This document shows positions 11,765-24,444 of a stretch of 64,000 nucleotides of DNA, piece after piece. The notes below the pieces were generated by a model. It was not told where the DNA came from. It saw only the letters and a program-made list of their open reading frames with translations, and ran no database searches. How positions within the stretch are numbered: position 1 is the stretch's first letter; every line of letters begins with the position of its first letter. Made by a program: the position numbers and the translations under genes. The DNA is from Fremontodendron californicum (lineage: Eukaryota > Streptophyta > Magnoliopsida > Malvales > Malvaceae). The DNA is taken from assembly GCA_030761205.1 (NCBI GenBank), contig JAULJL010000003.1, positions 5,208,001 to 5,272,000 of the forward strand, written 5' to 3'.

Positions 11765-12843
11765 TTTAATTTAGTCATTGAAGTTCTCAACTTAATTAAG
11801 CCCAACTTAGTCTTTCATAAGCCATGTTCTATTTGTGTGTGATTTATTATGTTCCTTAACATGTTGGCAATAAATATAAGCATTTTAATCTTTAATTGAT
11901 TTGAATTAGATGAATCAAACCCTTTGAGTTCATCATTAGTTTCCTAATTAATCAATCTTATATTTATGGATCATGATTGTCATCTAGCAATGAGTCATGA
12001 CCTTGAATTGTTAAGAACTGTCAATGAGGTTTGACTAACCTATCCATGCTTAATTTTCCAGTATAATTATTATCCCTTTATTGCTTAATATCTCGGTTTA
12101 ACTTTGAGTATGGATTAGTGTCTACTCAACTTGTTTAACTATATTAAGTCTCAAATTAGATAATTAACTCATCAAGTAAGTTTTAGAACTATTTCAAAAT
12201 TTCATTCTACTTTGGCCAGAGATTTCATGAGTTAATCTTTATCAAGACTAGTGAAATATTGTCTCAATCAAGATGATAAAACTACAAGAAGATATAGTAT
12301 AATTTCAATGGAATTTTCGTCGAAAATAGCCTGTTTTCTTGTACTGTGAATCCTTTATTGATTACTCTTACATTTTCATATGATTCATTTTATACCCAAC
12401 ATTATCTGACTGGGACATCCATAATTAAGGCCATAAGTAAAGTAATTACAAAGGATGACATTTTACATATAAGATCATTAGTAATCTCAAGTCAAAGTAT
12501 GAGTTATCACATGAAAATGTTTACCATAGACACCAAATGAACTACCAAATAGCTTTCTCATATCATGTCATTTTCAGTGAATTTGTTCTTCTAATAAGTA
12601 TCCACATGTTGGCTCAAGTTTATCTAAATTTCAACCTATGAGATCAGTTGATTACTTCATAAGAAATAGTATAATCATGTGCAAGTCTTAACAGTTTTAT
12701 CAATGTCTTATATTGACAAAACATTGACTAAAAACAATTTAAGAATAATTTTTGAAGCATTAATAATTTCATAATTACAACTTATTAAAATTCTCTTGCA
12801 AAGAATATTTATTTCATAGACTTTACCTAAAAAATAAGTTATA
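11765..12843. other. Intergenic, no gene seen
   Basis: AT-rich DNA without a convincing coding frame. One 64-codon frame at 12346-12540 has no recognisable features. The segment about 11920-12060 has the look of an old retrotransposon fragment but shows no diagnostic motif. Confidence 0.45.
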
Positions 12844-13300
12844 AAGCACGGACACTTCTGTCAAGGGAATGTCCAAGTGTCGGACACGGCTTCGACATGA
12901 CGGAATATGTGTCGGACACACCAGGATACGAAAAAAATAAAAATAATATCGGACACAGTCAAAATATGGTCAAAACACAGTTGGACACGTCCGGAGATGC
13001 GATGAAATTTTTTTTTTTTTTTTGCATTTTTCTCCAAAATATGGAATAACAATTTGGTTTTAATGGGTTTTTTAATGTTTAAGTTTTTAAATTTAAAATA
13101 ATTTTAAAAAATTGAAAAACTATTTGCATGTTAATATTTAATTGAAAAGTATCAGTTTTACATTTTTATTGTATATTATTATATAAAAAAAAAAAATTAT
13201 TGCCGTGTCTTGCCGTACCCATGTCCTAATTTTCTAGAAATTTTCGTGTCGTCGTATCCGTATCGTGTCGTACCCGTATTGCGTGGCCATGTCCGTACTT
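12844..13300. mobile_element. MITE-like element with GTGTCGGACAC-rich ends
   Basis: The left end (AAGCACGGACAC) and the right end read inwards (AAGTACGGACAT) are inverted repeats, and each is followed by repeated GTGTC/GGACAC words. The interior is AT-rich with a 17-18-T run at about 13008-13023 and no gene. No clear target duplication was found, so the exact limits and superfamily are uncertain. Confidence 0.5.
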
Positions 13301-13446
13301 CTTAAAAATAAGTAATATCAAATATATATACAAACCTTACAGGTAAAAAATATCTTAATTAATAATAATAATGTTTAATATGATATGTATCACAGTTCTA
13401 TTTAGGCAAACATCTCTGGATAAAAACAGAAAAATTATCTGTAATT

Positions 13447-14265
13447 TCATACACTAAAAGGAAGAATCCAGGCAAAAGCTTGAGAAGGATTCCAAATTAG
13501 CCTCCATCATTTTCTTCAGTAACTGACCAGCTTTCTCTCGAGCTCTTGCGGATCCTCTGACTGAAATATCAACTAGCATAGTTAAGAACTCTGGAAGCCT
13601 CAAAGCATCTCTCAGGCAGCCCTCGCTTTCATCAAACAGGCGAAGAAGAATTTCAGCTGCGCCCTCCTTCGTCCTTACTCAACATGCACCCTCCCTTTTA
13701 ATACATCTACCATTGAACTAACAACCTGATCAGTCTTTTTCAAAGCATTTAATCCTTCATCAAACCTAGCAAGAAGGCCCAGAACAGCCAGTGACATTCC
13801 AGCAAGGTCTTCACCTCGGGTGCTTGTTACCACTAGGATCAACATTGGGACGGCTCCAGCCCGGACAGCTACGGTACAGTTCCCATGAAACTGCACAAGC
13901 TCAACTAAAGAACTAAGCAGGTGATGAGCAGTAGGACTACGAGGTTTCTGAAACTGCATTGACCAACACAGGGATGGTACCAGCCATCCCAAACTTGGCC
14001 TTGTTCTTGTCTAGCATGGCCAGGCTACAAACCAGAGAAGAAGCCAACTTGCTGGACTCAGGAGAGAATTATGGAGTTGAGATGATAGATGGTTTCCATA
14101 TCTGCAAGAGACTGCTTTGGCTCCATCTGTTTGTGCTAGCAAGGTCCTATTTTGTTTACTGACATTGGTAATTGAAGCCAAAGCTTTCTGCTGAACTTCA
14201 TGAGAATCTGATCGTGCTTCAGACAGACATTCAACAATGCCTTCACCAAGCCTAACTGTTGACAT
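13447..14265 (-). pseudogene. U-box/ARM-repeat protein pseudogene (3' part)
   Basis: Read on the minus strand, the segment gives ARM-repeat sequence of plant U-box E3 ubiquitin ligases: GIVECLSEARSDSHEVQQKA and ASITNVSKQNRTLLAQTDGA, then a break, SSQLHNSLLSP, another break, SPTAHHLLSSLVELVQFHGN and LAVLGLLARFDEGLNALKKT, another break, and AEILLRLFDESEGCLRDAL, ending with AFAWILPFSV just before TGA at 13447-13449. The pieces are in order but lie in different frames, with at least four frameshifts or small deletions. The N-terminal U-box domain is missing. No introns separate the pieces, so it may be a truncated duplicate or a processed copy. Intact relatives attach ubiquitin to target proteins; this copy cannot make a full protein. 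Confidence in the family is good, in the exact limits lower. Confidence 0.78.
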
Positions 14266-15698
14266 AGTTCAAATGTTAATTTTCATAAGACCAAGCAAGT
14301 AAAACTAACATGCTTTTTTAACAGGCTATGTATTAGCTGAAAGTCAAAATGTTGCAGCAGAAGACAGGACAAGATGTAGATGGATTCAATGCGAAACAGC
14401 ATTGGTAAAACCTTTACTCTTTGGATTAATGTTCATTTTCCTCGGTCTTGAACTTCTGGAGATTGTTTCGATAGTTTCATTTTTTACTAGTTCAGCAAGT
14501 GGCTGACACAAGAATTTCACTGTGTTATAGTGCATCACCAGACAAGCCTTTCTTATATACGATAGAAGATGAAATGCAAGTTTCTGTTATACCAATGTTA
14601 AAGCAATTCCCGAGCAAACCAAGTAAAGCAAACAAATTGTGCAGCTTATCCCTTTCAAGAAACAAAACTTTAATAGTATTACCATCTACTGCACCTTTGG
14701 AAGTGGTAAAATCATCATCGGCTTAACATGATTCTCGGTGAAATCTAGCCCAGTTACATAAAGCCTCAGTATTAATCAACGGGGATTGTAGCTTGGGAAA
14801 TTCTACCAAATTTAAGGTTATAACCCAGGGCATCTTATCCAAATAAATTAAATAGGTACATGTCCATGTCAGGAAACAGCAAGCAGTCAAGCAATATACC
14901 TAAATAAAATCAAATTTATATCTTTCACTACATGAAATTAAAGTTATAACATTAGATTGTATAAATGCCTATTTATATAGTACCAGAGTGAACAGTGATG
15001 CAGGAGCACCAGTGAATGTAGAATTTTAACCTTAATTAGCAGCTTTTCAGGTTTTCAATTTATGACTCTAGTAATTAAGGGCAAAACCGTCTTTTATCAA
15101 TCATCCTTACTCAACTCTAATTAGCTTAGCTACCAGGCCGAAATAAAACCATAAAGTAAAAGTAAAATTGATAACACCAATTAAAATTCTGATAGAATTT
15201 GAAGTTCATTAAATTAAACATCCAATCCAATCCAACAAAGACAAAAGAGAAATAAGAATTTGAAGTCATCTTTAACCAAATATCAAAAGAGTAGTGTCAG
15301 CCCAACCCATCTGTTAGCTCCCGATCATCATCAGAATTCATTTCTCAGGAAAATTTTCTGATACATTGATTAAACGCATCTATTCTATAGCTTATTGCCT
15401 GCCTGACTCCCAACTAAAGAGATTCCTAGGGATACCGCACTAACAATGTAACTAGATTCCTACCCCACCTCCTACTAATATATAATCCATTATACTATTC
15501 ATTATTTATTATAAATATAATATCCTAAAAGCAGGCCAAGAACAACCTGAATGAAAAAAATACTTAAATACTAACTACAACCTCTGGCAACAACAAAGTA
15601 GAAACAACAATTTGGTAAAACTGCAGAATCCAGTGCATCAAAAGAAGATGGGCTCATCATTACATTAATATCGATATCTCCCCAAACTTTCACCTAAT
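14266..15698. other. Intergenic, between U-box pseudogene and CYP95-type gene
   Basis: No supported gene. The minus strand at about 14500-14725 is open for some 70 codons without any motif I recognise. The segment next to 15699 (roughly 15600-15698) should contain the 3' UTR of the SR-cyclophilin gene. Confidence 0.5.
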
Positions 15699-18600
15699 TC
15701 ACCTTCCTGATTCAGGTGAACCATCTTCATAAGAGACCAGGCCCCTTTTACCATCTGGACTTCCAGAAGATGACCTTGACCTTGCTTTACTTTCCTGCTT
15801 TGGAGACTGAGAGTCCAACGACGACCTTGATTCTGATCGGTTCCTGCTCTGAGAAGGGGACCTTCGCCTCCCAGCCCTTGGAGAGGCACGAGATCTGGAC
15901 ACATCAACTGGAGAGCGGCTGCGAATTGAGGTGGTTCGACTGCAACTAGGGCTACGGCTGTGGCTACGACTATATCGACGATTACGGAACCGAGGGCTGG
16001 GTGATATGGATGGACTTCGTGTCCGGCTTCTTCTGCCTCTGTACCTGCAAAGCAGATTTTTACTAGGAATCAAGTAACAAAAATCAACCCACCCAATGAA
16101 CAGAGTTGCAAGAAAAAGGTTTTTTTATTAAATACACACATATAGAGGAAAAAAGAAGCAACAATAAGCGAATCATTAATGAAAAAATCAGAGATAATTG
16201 GCATTCGGCATATCAAACCTTGGAGGAGTTCTTCCCCTTGGTGGGCTTCTATAACGCCTAGGTGAATACCTCCTGTAACTTGAATACCTAGAATGAAAAT
16301 TAAGAGCAAGACCACCGATGGTTAAAATATTATATGGCTTTAGGAAAAAAAATAGGGTAAGGCAACTTAAAAGAACCTGGTGGAATGTGTACCTCTCACG
16401 ATCAATTCTTCCACTATAACGATAGGACCTCACAGGAGAACGATCTGGTGAGGGGGTTCTGTATCTTCGTGCATAGGAGTAACGCTCACTAAAACCCCGG
16501 CCCCTTCTGATGCGCTTAGGTGATGTATCAGGGGAAACGCTTCTCGATAAACTTCTACCTCGATCAGAAGGAGGTGACCTTACCCTTCGTACAGGGGTAG
16601 GGCTCCTTGAATTACTACAACGATAACTCCTACCAGGTGGTTCCCTTAATGGACTTCTGCTGATGCTTCTCCTAGGAGGAGCCCTACCAGAGCTCCTACT
16701 TACGCTTCTTAGAGAAGACCTTACAGGACTTCTACTAATGCTTCTCCGAGAAGATCTTACAGGACCTCTACTAATGCTTCTCCGAGAAGATCTTGCAGGA
16801 CTTCTACTTATGCTTCTTTTTGAAAGCCTAACAGGGCTTCTGCTAATTGATTTTCTTGTTGATCTAGGTGGGCTCCTGCTAATGCTTTTTTGAGAATGTG
16901 CTCTAACTGAGCTCCTACTGATGCTTCTACTCTTTCTACCCCTCAATGTGCTTCTGCTGATGCTTCTAGCAGGACTCCTGCTTACACTTCTTTCTGCAAA
17001 ACGTGGGGGACTCCGACTCACACCTGGACTCCTGCTCACACCTGGACTCCTGCTCACACTTCGCCTTGGGCTAAGACTTGGGCTCCGGCTTGTACTCCTC
17101 CTGGGACTAATACTCGTACTCTTACTCATGGTCCTCTTAGGACTCATGCTTTGGCTCCTGCTCATCAACTTTTAATAAAATACCGGATCGGGAAGAAGCA
17201 GTAAGTACAAAGAATAACTGAGTGAGAAGAATGGAAAGTAGACCTAGATTTGCTTGGGTGATCATCTACCACATCAGGTTCTCTCTCTGTACTTCTGTCA
17301 GATTTAGCATCTTCTTCAATGTCATTGCTCTGTCTCTCTCCGTTTTCCTTGGGAGTTTCATGCTCCTTTACAAGCAAATCAGCCTCTGCCCTTTTTTTGT
17401 GACGAATTTCTTTCTCTACAGCTGTAGGGGATTGACTCCCAACAGCAGAATGTAGACAAGCCCATAAATACAGAGTGGTAACAAATCAAAAACCTTAAAT
17501 AACACAAACAAATTATCAAAAACAGAAGGCGAGGGGGGAGGGGGGAGAGAGAATAATTTAGAATGAAGGGTATGCCATTCAGCCACGTTAAATATCCATA
17601 ACAAAGCTGTTCTGTTTGACAAATGCATGTGAAGTAACAGCATTATTGAGGCAAAAAGAATTAATGTAGAATGAAGGGTATTCATGGTCATGTCAAATTT
17701 TCCTAGAAAGCTTTTAGCCAGTCAAAACGCAGGGAAGGCATCCCAAGAACAAAGAAAACACAGTCAAATCTCAAGCAAGGGGGAAAAGAAATAACAGATG
17801 CCCATTTCAAATTCAACTACAACCAAAAATATCAATCTCAATAACAGCAGAGTTAAAAAAATCATATCTAACCAGTGCAATCAGATTTTAAGATACAGAG
17901 GACAGGCAGTAAAACAAATATTGACAGGCGACAGATGAAATAACTCCAATGCTTACTACTTTTCTGAGAAAGGTCTTCATGCTTCCGCGCTTTTTGTTGC
18001 ACATCAACATCATCATCATCAGTGCTGCTTTCACTTTTACTCTCACTGTCATCATCTGTAAGACTATCCAAAGCCCTGATAACAAAGAGGATAGAATAAT
18101 TTAAGTTCTACAAGAAATTTAACAAAGCATAATCAGCTCATCCATGACGAGGCATTATATCCCAATTTTGTCTTAATTGAAAAAGGCATCAAAGCAAACC
18201 ATACAACATGATTAACAAAACTAATAGGTGTTGACTATTAAAAGGGGAAAAAACCATGATACTTTCTCAATAAATCTTCATGTACGTGAGAGAAACACAT
18301 ATGGAGCTACTTCAACAAGGAAATGTGACCAACTGAATTTCAAAGAAAGAATGGGAAAATATGTATGTGTTGCAAATAACTTGTGCATCATATTTATTGT
18401 TGATATGCATGTTAAGCATTCATTTACATATACAACACATATTATGGTTGAAGAAAAATCCAATCCCAGACAATTTATTTAGTAATTCACCAAGATGCAG
18501 GTTTTCTTTCTCAACAACCAACCATTAGTACTCAAATAACAAAAATAATTATAAAAAAAGATAGAAATAAGAAAACATTCTTATGTATTGCATGGGAGGC

Positions 18601-21600
18601 AAAGGCAACAGTATTAGGAGCAAACAAGTTTCAACTACATCTCAAAAATATTTGTCCTCATAACATAGCTGAAGTTGAACAAGCACAATACTCAGAAAAA
18701 CATGCAGAGGACTCAAGTTTATTAACTGGTAATTTGCCAGAAGACAAGACACTAGTATGAAGGACAAATAGATAATAAGCATAAAACCTTCTTGATCTAC
18801 GCTTTGATCTCTTATCACGCCTTTTTCTCTTTTTATCACGTCGTCTATCTCTTCTTTTTCCACGCCTATGTATTTCTCGTTTAGAAGATCTCTTCCTCTT
18901 TTTGCGCCTGTCATCACTTGAAGAACTAATGTCAGAGGATGATGACAGATATGAGTCAGAATCACTATCAGATTCAGATGATTCAGTTTCAGAATCTGAG
19001 GAACTCTCTGAATCAGATGAATAATGCCTTCTCTTCTTCTTTTTGTCTCTTGAAGATTTCTTATGCTTCCCCTTCCTTCGCACTTCATGACTGTTAGCAT
19101 CAGAAGAAGCATCTTTTCCTGTTTTCAACTTATTTTTCCTTTTCTCTGCAGATAAGATAATACATTGGAAGGCAAAATTACAAAGAGACAAGGTCAAACT
19201 CACGCAGCACCATAAAGGTAAAAATTGGCAGCTGTAGCATAAATTAAATCATGATATTCCATCTTAAGAAATGTAACCCATAAATGAGAGCAGGATGACC
19301 TTTACCTTCACTGACTTCACCACAATTAATTATTTTCACTGTTACAGTTGGTTTTCCTTCCTCATCTCCCACATTTTCAATTTTCTTCAGCACTTCATTT
19401 CCTTGCACAAGCTTCCCAAAAACTACATACTTTCTGTCACATGCCACAAGTACACAAACTCAGGAACCAAGGCTCAGTCACATTTAAGCTGAGCAGAGCA
19501 TATATTTGGGGGGAGGGGGGGGGGAACCGAATAAAATATACAAAAATACGAAGAAGATAAGAAACTACCTGTCAAGATGATGATTAGCCTTGAAGGTGAT
19601 AACGAATTGTGAACCTACAGTGTCACGATCAGCAATTGCCATAGATAATAGACCAGGTTCATCATGCTTTAGCCTGGGTGATTCATCTGAACAGAAGTTC
19701 AAATTACCCTTGTTACTAATCAATTATTAGTGAAAAGAATAGTAATTTTCAGCCAATTTCTAGATGAATAGTTTGCAGAACAGAAAATATCATAACTTTT
19801 TAGCATTTAGTGCAGTCCTTCAAAGATTTAGCCATCATGCCGGCACTGGCACCTATTGGTTCTCAAGGAGAAACTCTAGATGATTGAGATAAAATGCTAT
19901 GGAACTCACATTGCTAGTACAAAATAAACTTGTGCAGAGATTACGAGAATGGATATTGCTCTCTCAAAAAAAAAGTTTTAGGTGAAAATAGGCTCAAATC
20001 AAGAGCCATGGAAAGTACCTAGTCAATACAATCTTAATGCAAAACAAAGCTTGTGTGGAGATAAGGAGAATGAATATTGCTATATCGGAAAACATTTCAG
20101 GTGCAGATATGCCCAAATCTAGAGCCAAAGAAAGTACTTACTTGATACAATCTTCTTCCTAGTACAAAGAAACTTAACACCATACTTTAATTAACCCCAT
20201 AAAGTATTTACAAATTCCATATTTCGTAGCAAGACAATAAATTGAAAATAAGGATTTGAGAATTTGACCACTTCGGAAGAGTATAGAACTACATAAGTTG
20301 AACACAAATGTATTAGCAGTACAATTATAAACTGAAAATAATAAATGGAGATTTTGACCACTTATGGAGAGTACAAGACTACATAGATATGCATGTCTGA
20401 GCACTTCCATCACGTACACAATTATAATCTAGTTTGACTATAATTAAATTTACATGAACACACAGTAATTACAAACAACAAAAGCATGTGCATATCACAA
20501 ATAATACAAGGTTCAAATCATTTCGAGGTAATTATTGAATTTTAAAATACTAAACAAAAGGAAAACCTTGCATCTTTTCTTCCAGCTTTTAAGACAACCT
20601 AAATTATGATTGTAATCTTAGAAGATTGGGAAGTGACCACTCACCTAGAAACTTCCCCTCATATATGCTTTCTCCACTAGTTCCTGAAAAAAGATAGAAA
20701 ATACATTTAAAAACTCAGATGTGGATTTCAAGAGCAACTTCAACCAGCAGTCACATAGAGGGCAACCCTCAAAGTGATCTTATATGTACAAGTCAATTAA
20801 CAGTAACAAAAATAAATAAAATAAAAATGGCTCTGCAAGGAATATGTACCATCCCTTCTCACGAAATCACCACCCTGCACAACACACATAAGATGTTATT
20901 CCACAAGAAAAAAGACATTTCTGTGCAAAAATCTGGCTTGGACACGGCAAAGTTTAGTAAAATTTTGAGGATTGACAACTTGGTAAGTACAACCTTAAAA
21001 CTACATCACAAGAAAAGCAGTCGAGACCATCAGCCCTGTTTCCTACAGCATAAACAATAGTAACAGACCAAAAGACATACCACTTCTAAGCCACGTTCAA
21101 CAAGAAAACAGCTACCAAAAAACCCCAATTTAGAGTAAGATCAAACAACAAACCTGGGCCATGGAACCTTTAATGACACGATGGAAAAAGGAACCCTTGT
21201 AGTGCAACGGTCTTCCAGTTTTAGGACCAATGCCCTTCTCTCCTGTAGTTCGAGACAAACTTAAGAAATCAGCAAAAGACAAACAAATAATTTATGCATA
21301 AATGTGTGTGTGTATATATATACTAAACAACTAAAACTCAGAAACTCTCTTGCGTCTAACCACCAAATGCTTCTTCAAAAGAAAAAAGATAAATCATAAA
21401 CAACAAAACTTACGATGAGGAAATAATCTTAAGATAATAAATTTGCCAGAGTGAAAACCTATACATGAATGTTTTGCAAAAGAAAAACATTATAAAATTG
21501 GGAATTAAAAATATTGGAACAGGTTTATTTAATCACCTGTACAAAGGGTCCGGAAATTTTCTGCAGTCATGGGAGCAATATCAGGAAAGAGCTGAAAAAT

Positions 21601-21821
21601 CAAAGAAAACTAATAAATACATGCAAAAAGATAATCTCAAAGAAAAAACCCAATGTATAGTAATTCAAAACAAAAACAGAGGCAAACAACAATATAAAAA
21701 ACATAAACTCTTGTTGGCTTGCTTATATCATTCATTACAATACCTCAAAAATCATCCTTTCAACAGGATCACCATCTATTGACACGTCCATAAAAACTAA
21801 AGGATTCTTCTTCATTGTCAT
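15699..21821 (-). CDS. CYP95: SR-rich cyclophilin, peptidyl-prolyl isomerase CYP95-like
   Basis: Nuclear SR-type cyclophilin that isomerises proline bonds and is thought to act on spliceosome proteins. Coding exons (minus): 21744-21821, 21537-21591, 21154-21242, 20850-20874, 20645-20683, 19569-19686, 19306-19433, 18788-19145, 17957-18075, 17244-17421, 16393-17160, 16219-16287, 15699-16044. All junctions are GT-AG and in phase; the sum is 2,370 nt, 789 aa. Residues 1-177 form the cyclophilin domain ([45 protein letters not shown]). The catalytic Arg, Gln and Phe positions are kept; the Trp that binds cyclosporin in human CypA is replaced by His (NHHLDRK), as in other SR-cyclophilins. The rest is low-complexity: Lys/Arg-rich and Ser/Asp-rich blocks, then long RS/SP repeats. 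A second in-frame ATG lies two codons after the first (21815). Length is near that of Arabidopsis CYP95 rather than the shorter CYP63. Confidence 0.93.
16630..16885 (-). repeat. 36-bp coding minisatellite in the RS domain
   Basis: Inside the large exon 11 of the SR-cyclophilin gene the 12-residue unit RSISRSPxRSSR is repeated about seven times in tandem, with variants such as [24 protein letters not shown] and [12 protein letters not shown]. At the DNA level the word GCTTCTCCGAGAAGATCTT recurs on the plus strand. Long plus-strand open frames here (Leu-rich) are mirror images of the repeat and not genes. Confidence 0.85.
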
Positions 21822-21865
21822 CTTTGTTCCCCAGAATCACAATTCAAGCCAGTATAACCAACAAT

Positions 21866-22865
21866 CTGATCAAACAACAAGCAACTAGAGTAAGCAGATT
21901 AAAATGGATTTTAGCTATATACTAAATTAAATCACGTCAGTAACAAAAAACAACCTACACCTACTCCATCATTAAAACATTCCCAAACTCACCAGTCTTC
22001 ATTAAAGCATATACCAAAGCAGAAGGGAATTTTTTTTCCTATATAAATCATTTCTCTCATTTCAATGATTCAATCTACCGTTTTTTAAACATTAGTCAAA
22101 AATCAGGATTTTGCAAAACATAGAATGTATCAAATTTGATTTTCGCATATATAGCATATGGCGAGATTGGGTAAAAGCATTGCAGGTACCTAGGATACTT
22201 GGCAAATATTCCCTTTGTCCTATTTCAGCCTCGTGCAAAGCATCCTAGCATTTCCAAACATACTGACTACAAAGAGCACGAAAACATGAAGAAAATCAGG
22301 TTGACAGATCTAAAAAATGGAACTTAAGCCCTAGCCATTAAAACAAATAAATAATTAATCTAGTCAATGATTGCACTGGATCAGAATCCCAGATCAGTAA
22401 AGAAAAGCACAGGCCATTACAAACACCCTTTCGAGCGAAATACAAATACATGCAGTCCAAAGAAGTGAGCAACATAATATAATAACAAAATCAAGCTGAA
22501 GACCTTAAACCCTAGCTAAATTAGCAGAAACACTTAAACCCTAGCTGAATTAGCAGACACTTCAACTACAAGCTTATATTAAAATCTATCTTAAACTCGA
22601 AAGCCAGGAAATGATATGAAAAATAAATATGCATAAACAGATTAAAGTGAAGCAAGCTAATAAGATATATACCAGCAAATTAAAGAGACATTTAAGACAA
22701 AAATAATTACACAGGTTTTGGATCAGATACACGTGTTACTTATATTGATCTTAAGAATGAAATAGAAATTATACATTTTAAAAATAAAAAAAAAAAAAAA
22801 AAAGTGGGGGAAAAGGGAAATAATGAAAGAGAAAGTGAGAAAGGCAGAAACCCTAGAAATTTCAC
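21866..22865 (-). other. Intron in the 5' UTR of the SR-cyclophilin gene (predicted)
   Basis: On the minus strand the donor TTCTCAG|GTGAAAT is at 22866/22865, and a good acceptor (TTGATCAG|ATTG) is at 21866/21865, about 44 bp upstream of the start codon. The leader exon would lie at about 22866-23030. The leader contains a run of about 21 T residues (22919-22939 on the plus strand as A). Predicted from splice signals only. Confidence 0.5.
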
Positions 22866-23052
22866 CTGAGAAATGCAGAGCCACAGAAGAATATCAGTGA
22901 CGATTATACGAGGGAAATAAAAAAAAAAAAAAAAAAAAAGAGAGTAATGTTTGAGGAGAAAAAACCGAAAACCTAGTGGGCTTTTCGGGTTAGAAAAAGG
23001 TAGTCTAGCTGCTGCTTTTAGTGGGCTGTTCTGACTTTGAGTTCTTCGGCCT

Positions 23053-23060
23053 CTTTTATA
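23053..23060 (-). promoter_or_regulatory. TATA box of the SR-cyclophilin gene
   Basis: TATAAAAG on the minus strand, about 190 bp upstream of the predicted leader donor site. Transcription would be expected to start some 25-35 bp downstream, near 23025. Confidence 0.5.
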
Positions 23061-23305
23061 GAACCCAGCTGACTGTATCATTGGGGCGCATTTTATAATG
23101 AGCTAATCAGTATGGTTTTGCCCAGTTAGGTAATATATCACTTAAATTTGGTACACTCGTGAGAGGTATTTTTATAAATAAATAAAAAACAATTATCGAG
23201 GTAATTTTTATGATAATAGTGAATAATTTTTGTAATTTTTTAAATAATAAAATTTAAAAATACATAAATACTCATATTTTTATATATTTTTATTTTTTGG
23301 TAATA

Positions 23306-23748
23306 TTTTTAACCGAGTTGGTATCATTTTACTTGTGACTTTAATAATAATTAAAATTTGAGACACCCAGAATGTGGGTGGGTTTAAAAAAATAAGAAAA
23401 AAGTTATTTAAGTAGTTTTTTTAATTTTATTTTAGAAGTGGATAGTTTTATTTTTTTAAATAATAAAAACTTTAAGACACAAATATCTTAATTTTTTTTT
23501 TTTTGTTATTATTTTAGTATTTGGTTTTTGGTAGCTTTTTTTATTGAGTTGGTGTCACTTGACTCGTGACACCAAACTCAGTTAGAAACTTTAATAAAAT
23601 AAAAATTTTAAGACACAAATGCCCTAATTTATTTTATTTTGATATTATTTTAGCATTTGGTTTTTTTTTTTTTCTTGATTGAGTTGATGCTACTTGACTA
23701 ATGACACTAAACTCAATCAAAATTTTTAATAATATTATAAATATAAGA
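23306..23748 (-). repeat. Clustered GAGTTGGTGTCAC hairpin modules, Helitron-end-like
   Basis: Three modules of the type GAGTTGGTGTCAC-TTGACTC-GTGACACCAAACTC lie at about 23316, 23554 and 23684. The central one is an almost perfect inverted repeat. The last is followed by a minus-strand A|TCTTATATTTATAATATTA, which resembles a Helitron 5' end (TC at 23748). The hairpin ACCCACATTCTGGGT on the minus strand at 23365-23379 matches the position of a Helitron 3' hairpin, but CTAG is replaced by TTAA. The same module occurs at 36606-36660 and 48893-48935. Confidence 0.45.
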
Positions 23749-23765
23749 TACCTTATATCTTATAT

Positions 23766-24021
23766 CTTACATAAATCTTATATATATATATATATATATA
23801 TAAAGTCTTTGGCAAGAAGGCAAAAAAAAATCCAAATCCAATGAAGATGGTCTTACATAAATCTTTTATATATATATATATATATTCATATATAAAATCT
23901 TTAGCAAGAAAAGCAAAAAAAAAAAAAATCCAATGAAGATGGTCTTACATAAATCTTATATATATATATATATATATAAAGTCTTTGACAAGAAAGGAAA
24001 AAAAAAATCCAATGAAGATGG
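23766..24021. repeat. Three tandem units of about 78-92 bp containing (TA)n
   Basis: Units start CTTACATAAATCTT at 23766, 23852 and 23944. Each contains a TA run, then AAAGTCTTTGGCAAGAA or a close variant, an A run, and TCCAATGAAGATGGT. Differences in length come mainly from the TA and A runs. Noncoding. Confidence 0.9.
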
Positions 24022-24444
24022 TTTATTCATTTATGTGTATATAGGATTTAATAAATATTATTTGTCCTGCATTTAATTATTTTTATTTTATTTTATTTTA
24101 TTTAAATATTTTATAATTAATTATCTTTATTTTCTTCTTATTTTTAATTGAACTAACTTTTACAAATATTTTTTACTAAGAGATTCTAAAACCCCAAAAA
24201 CTAAATTTGAAAATAATTTTCTTATATTGTTCATACGTTTTGTTTTTTCTTATTTATTTATTTATTTGTTCTAGCATTTCACATCAAAATTTTCATTTAT
24301 TTGTTTATTTTGTTTTTATTTTTTCTTTGATTAGCTACTTTATTTGCGTTTAATTTTATTGGTTAAATTTCCTTATATTTTTGTTAGATTTGTTTTTAAT
24401 GTTTCTTTTTTATTCCGAGATAAATTTTATGTTTTCAGGAAAGG
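24022..24444. other. AT-rich intergenic DNA
   Basis: Low-complexity T-rich sequence with TTATT runs and no coding frame. A possible splice acceptor (TTTTCAG) lies just upstream of the ATG at 24445, so an upstream leader exon of the next locus could begin here. Confidence 0.4.

Noticed and set aside
14499..14726. 75-codon frame on the plus strand and a similar open stretch on the minus strand
   Set aside because: Neither has a recognisable motif, a plausible splice context or similarity to the neighbouring U-box pseudogene.
16663..17175. Leu-rich plus-strand frames
   Set aside because: They are antisense readings of the RS repeat of the SR-cyclophilin exon; Leu arises from reversed Arg/Ser codons.
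23146..24021. CRISPR-like or satellite array
   Set aside because: Repeats are few, AT-rich and of variable length, with TA microsatellites; a eukaryotic nuclear context excludes CRISPR.
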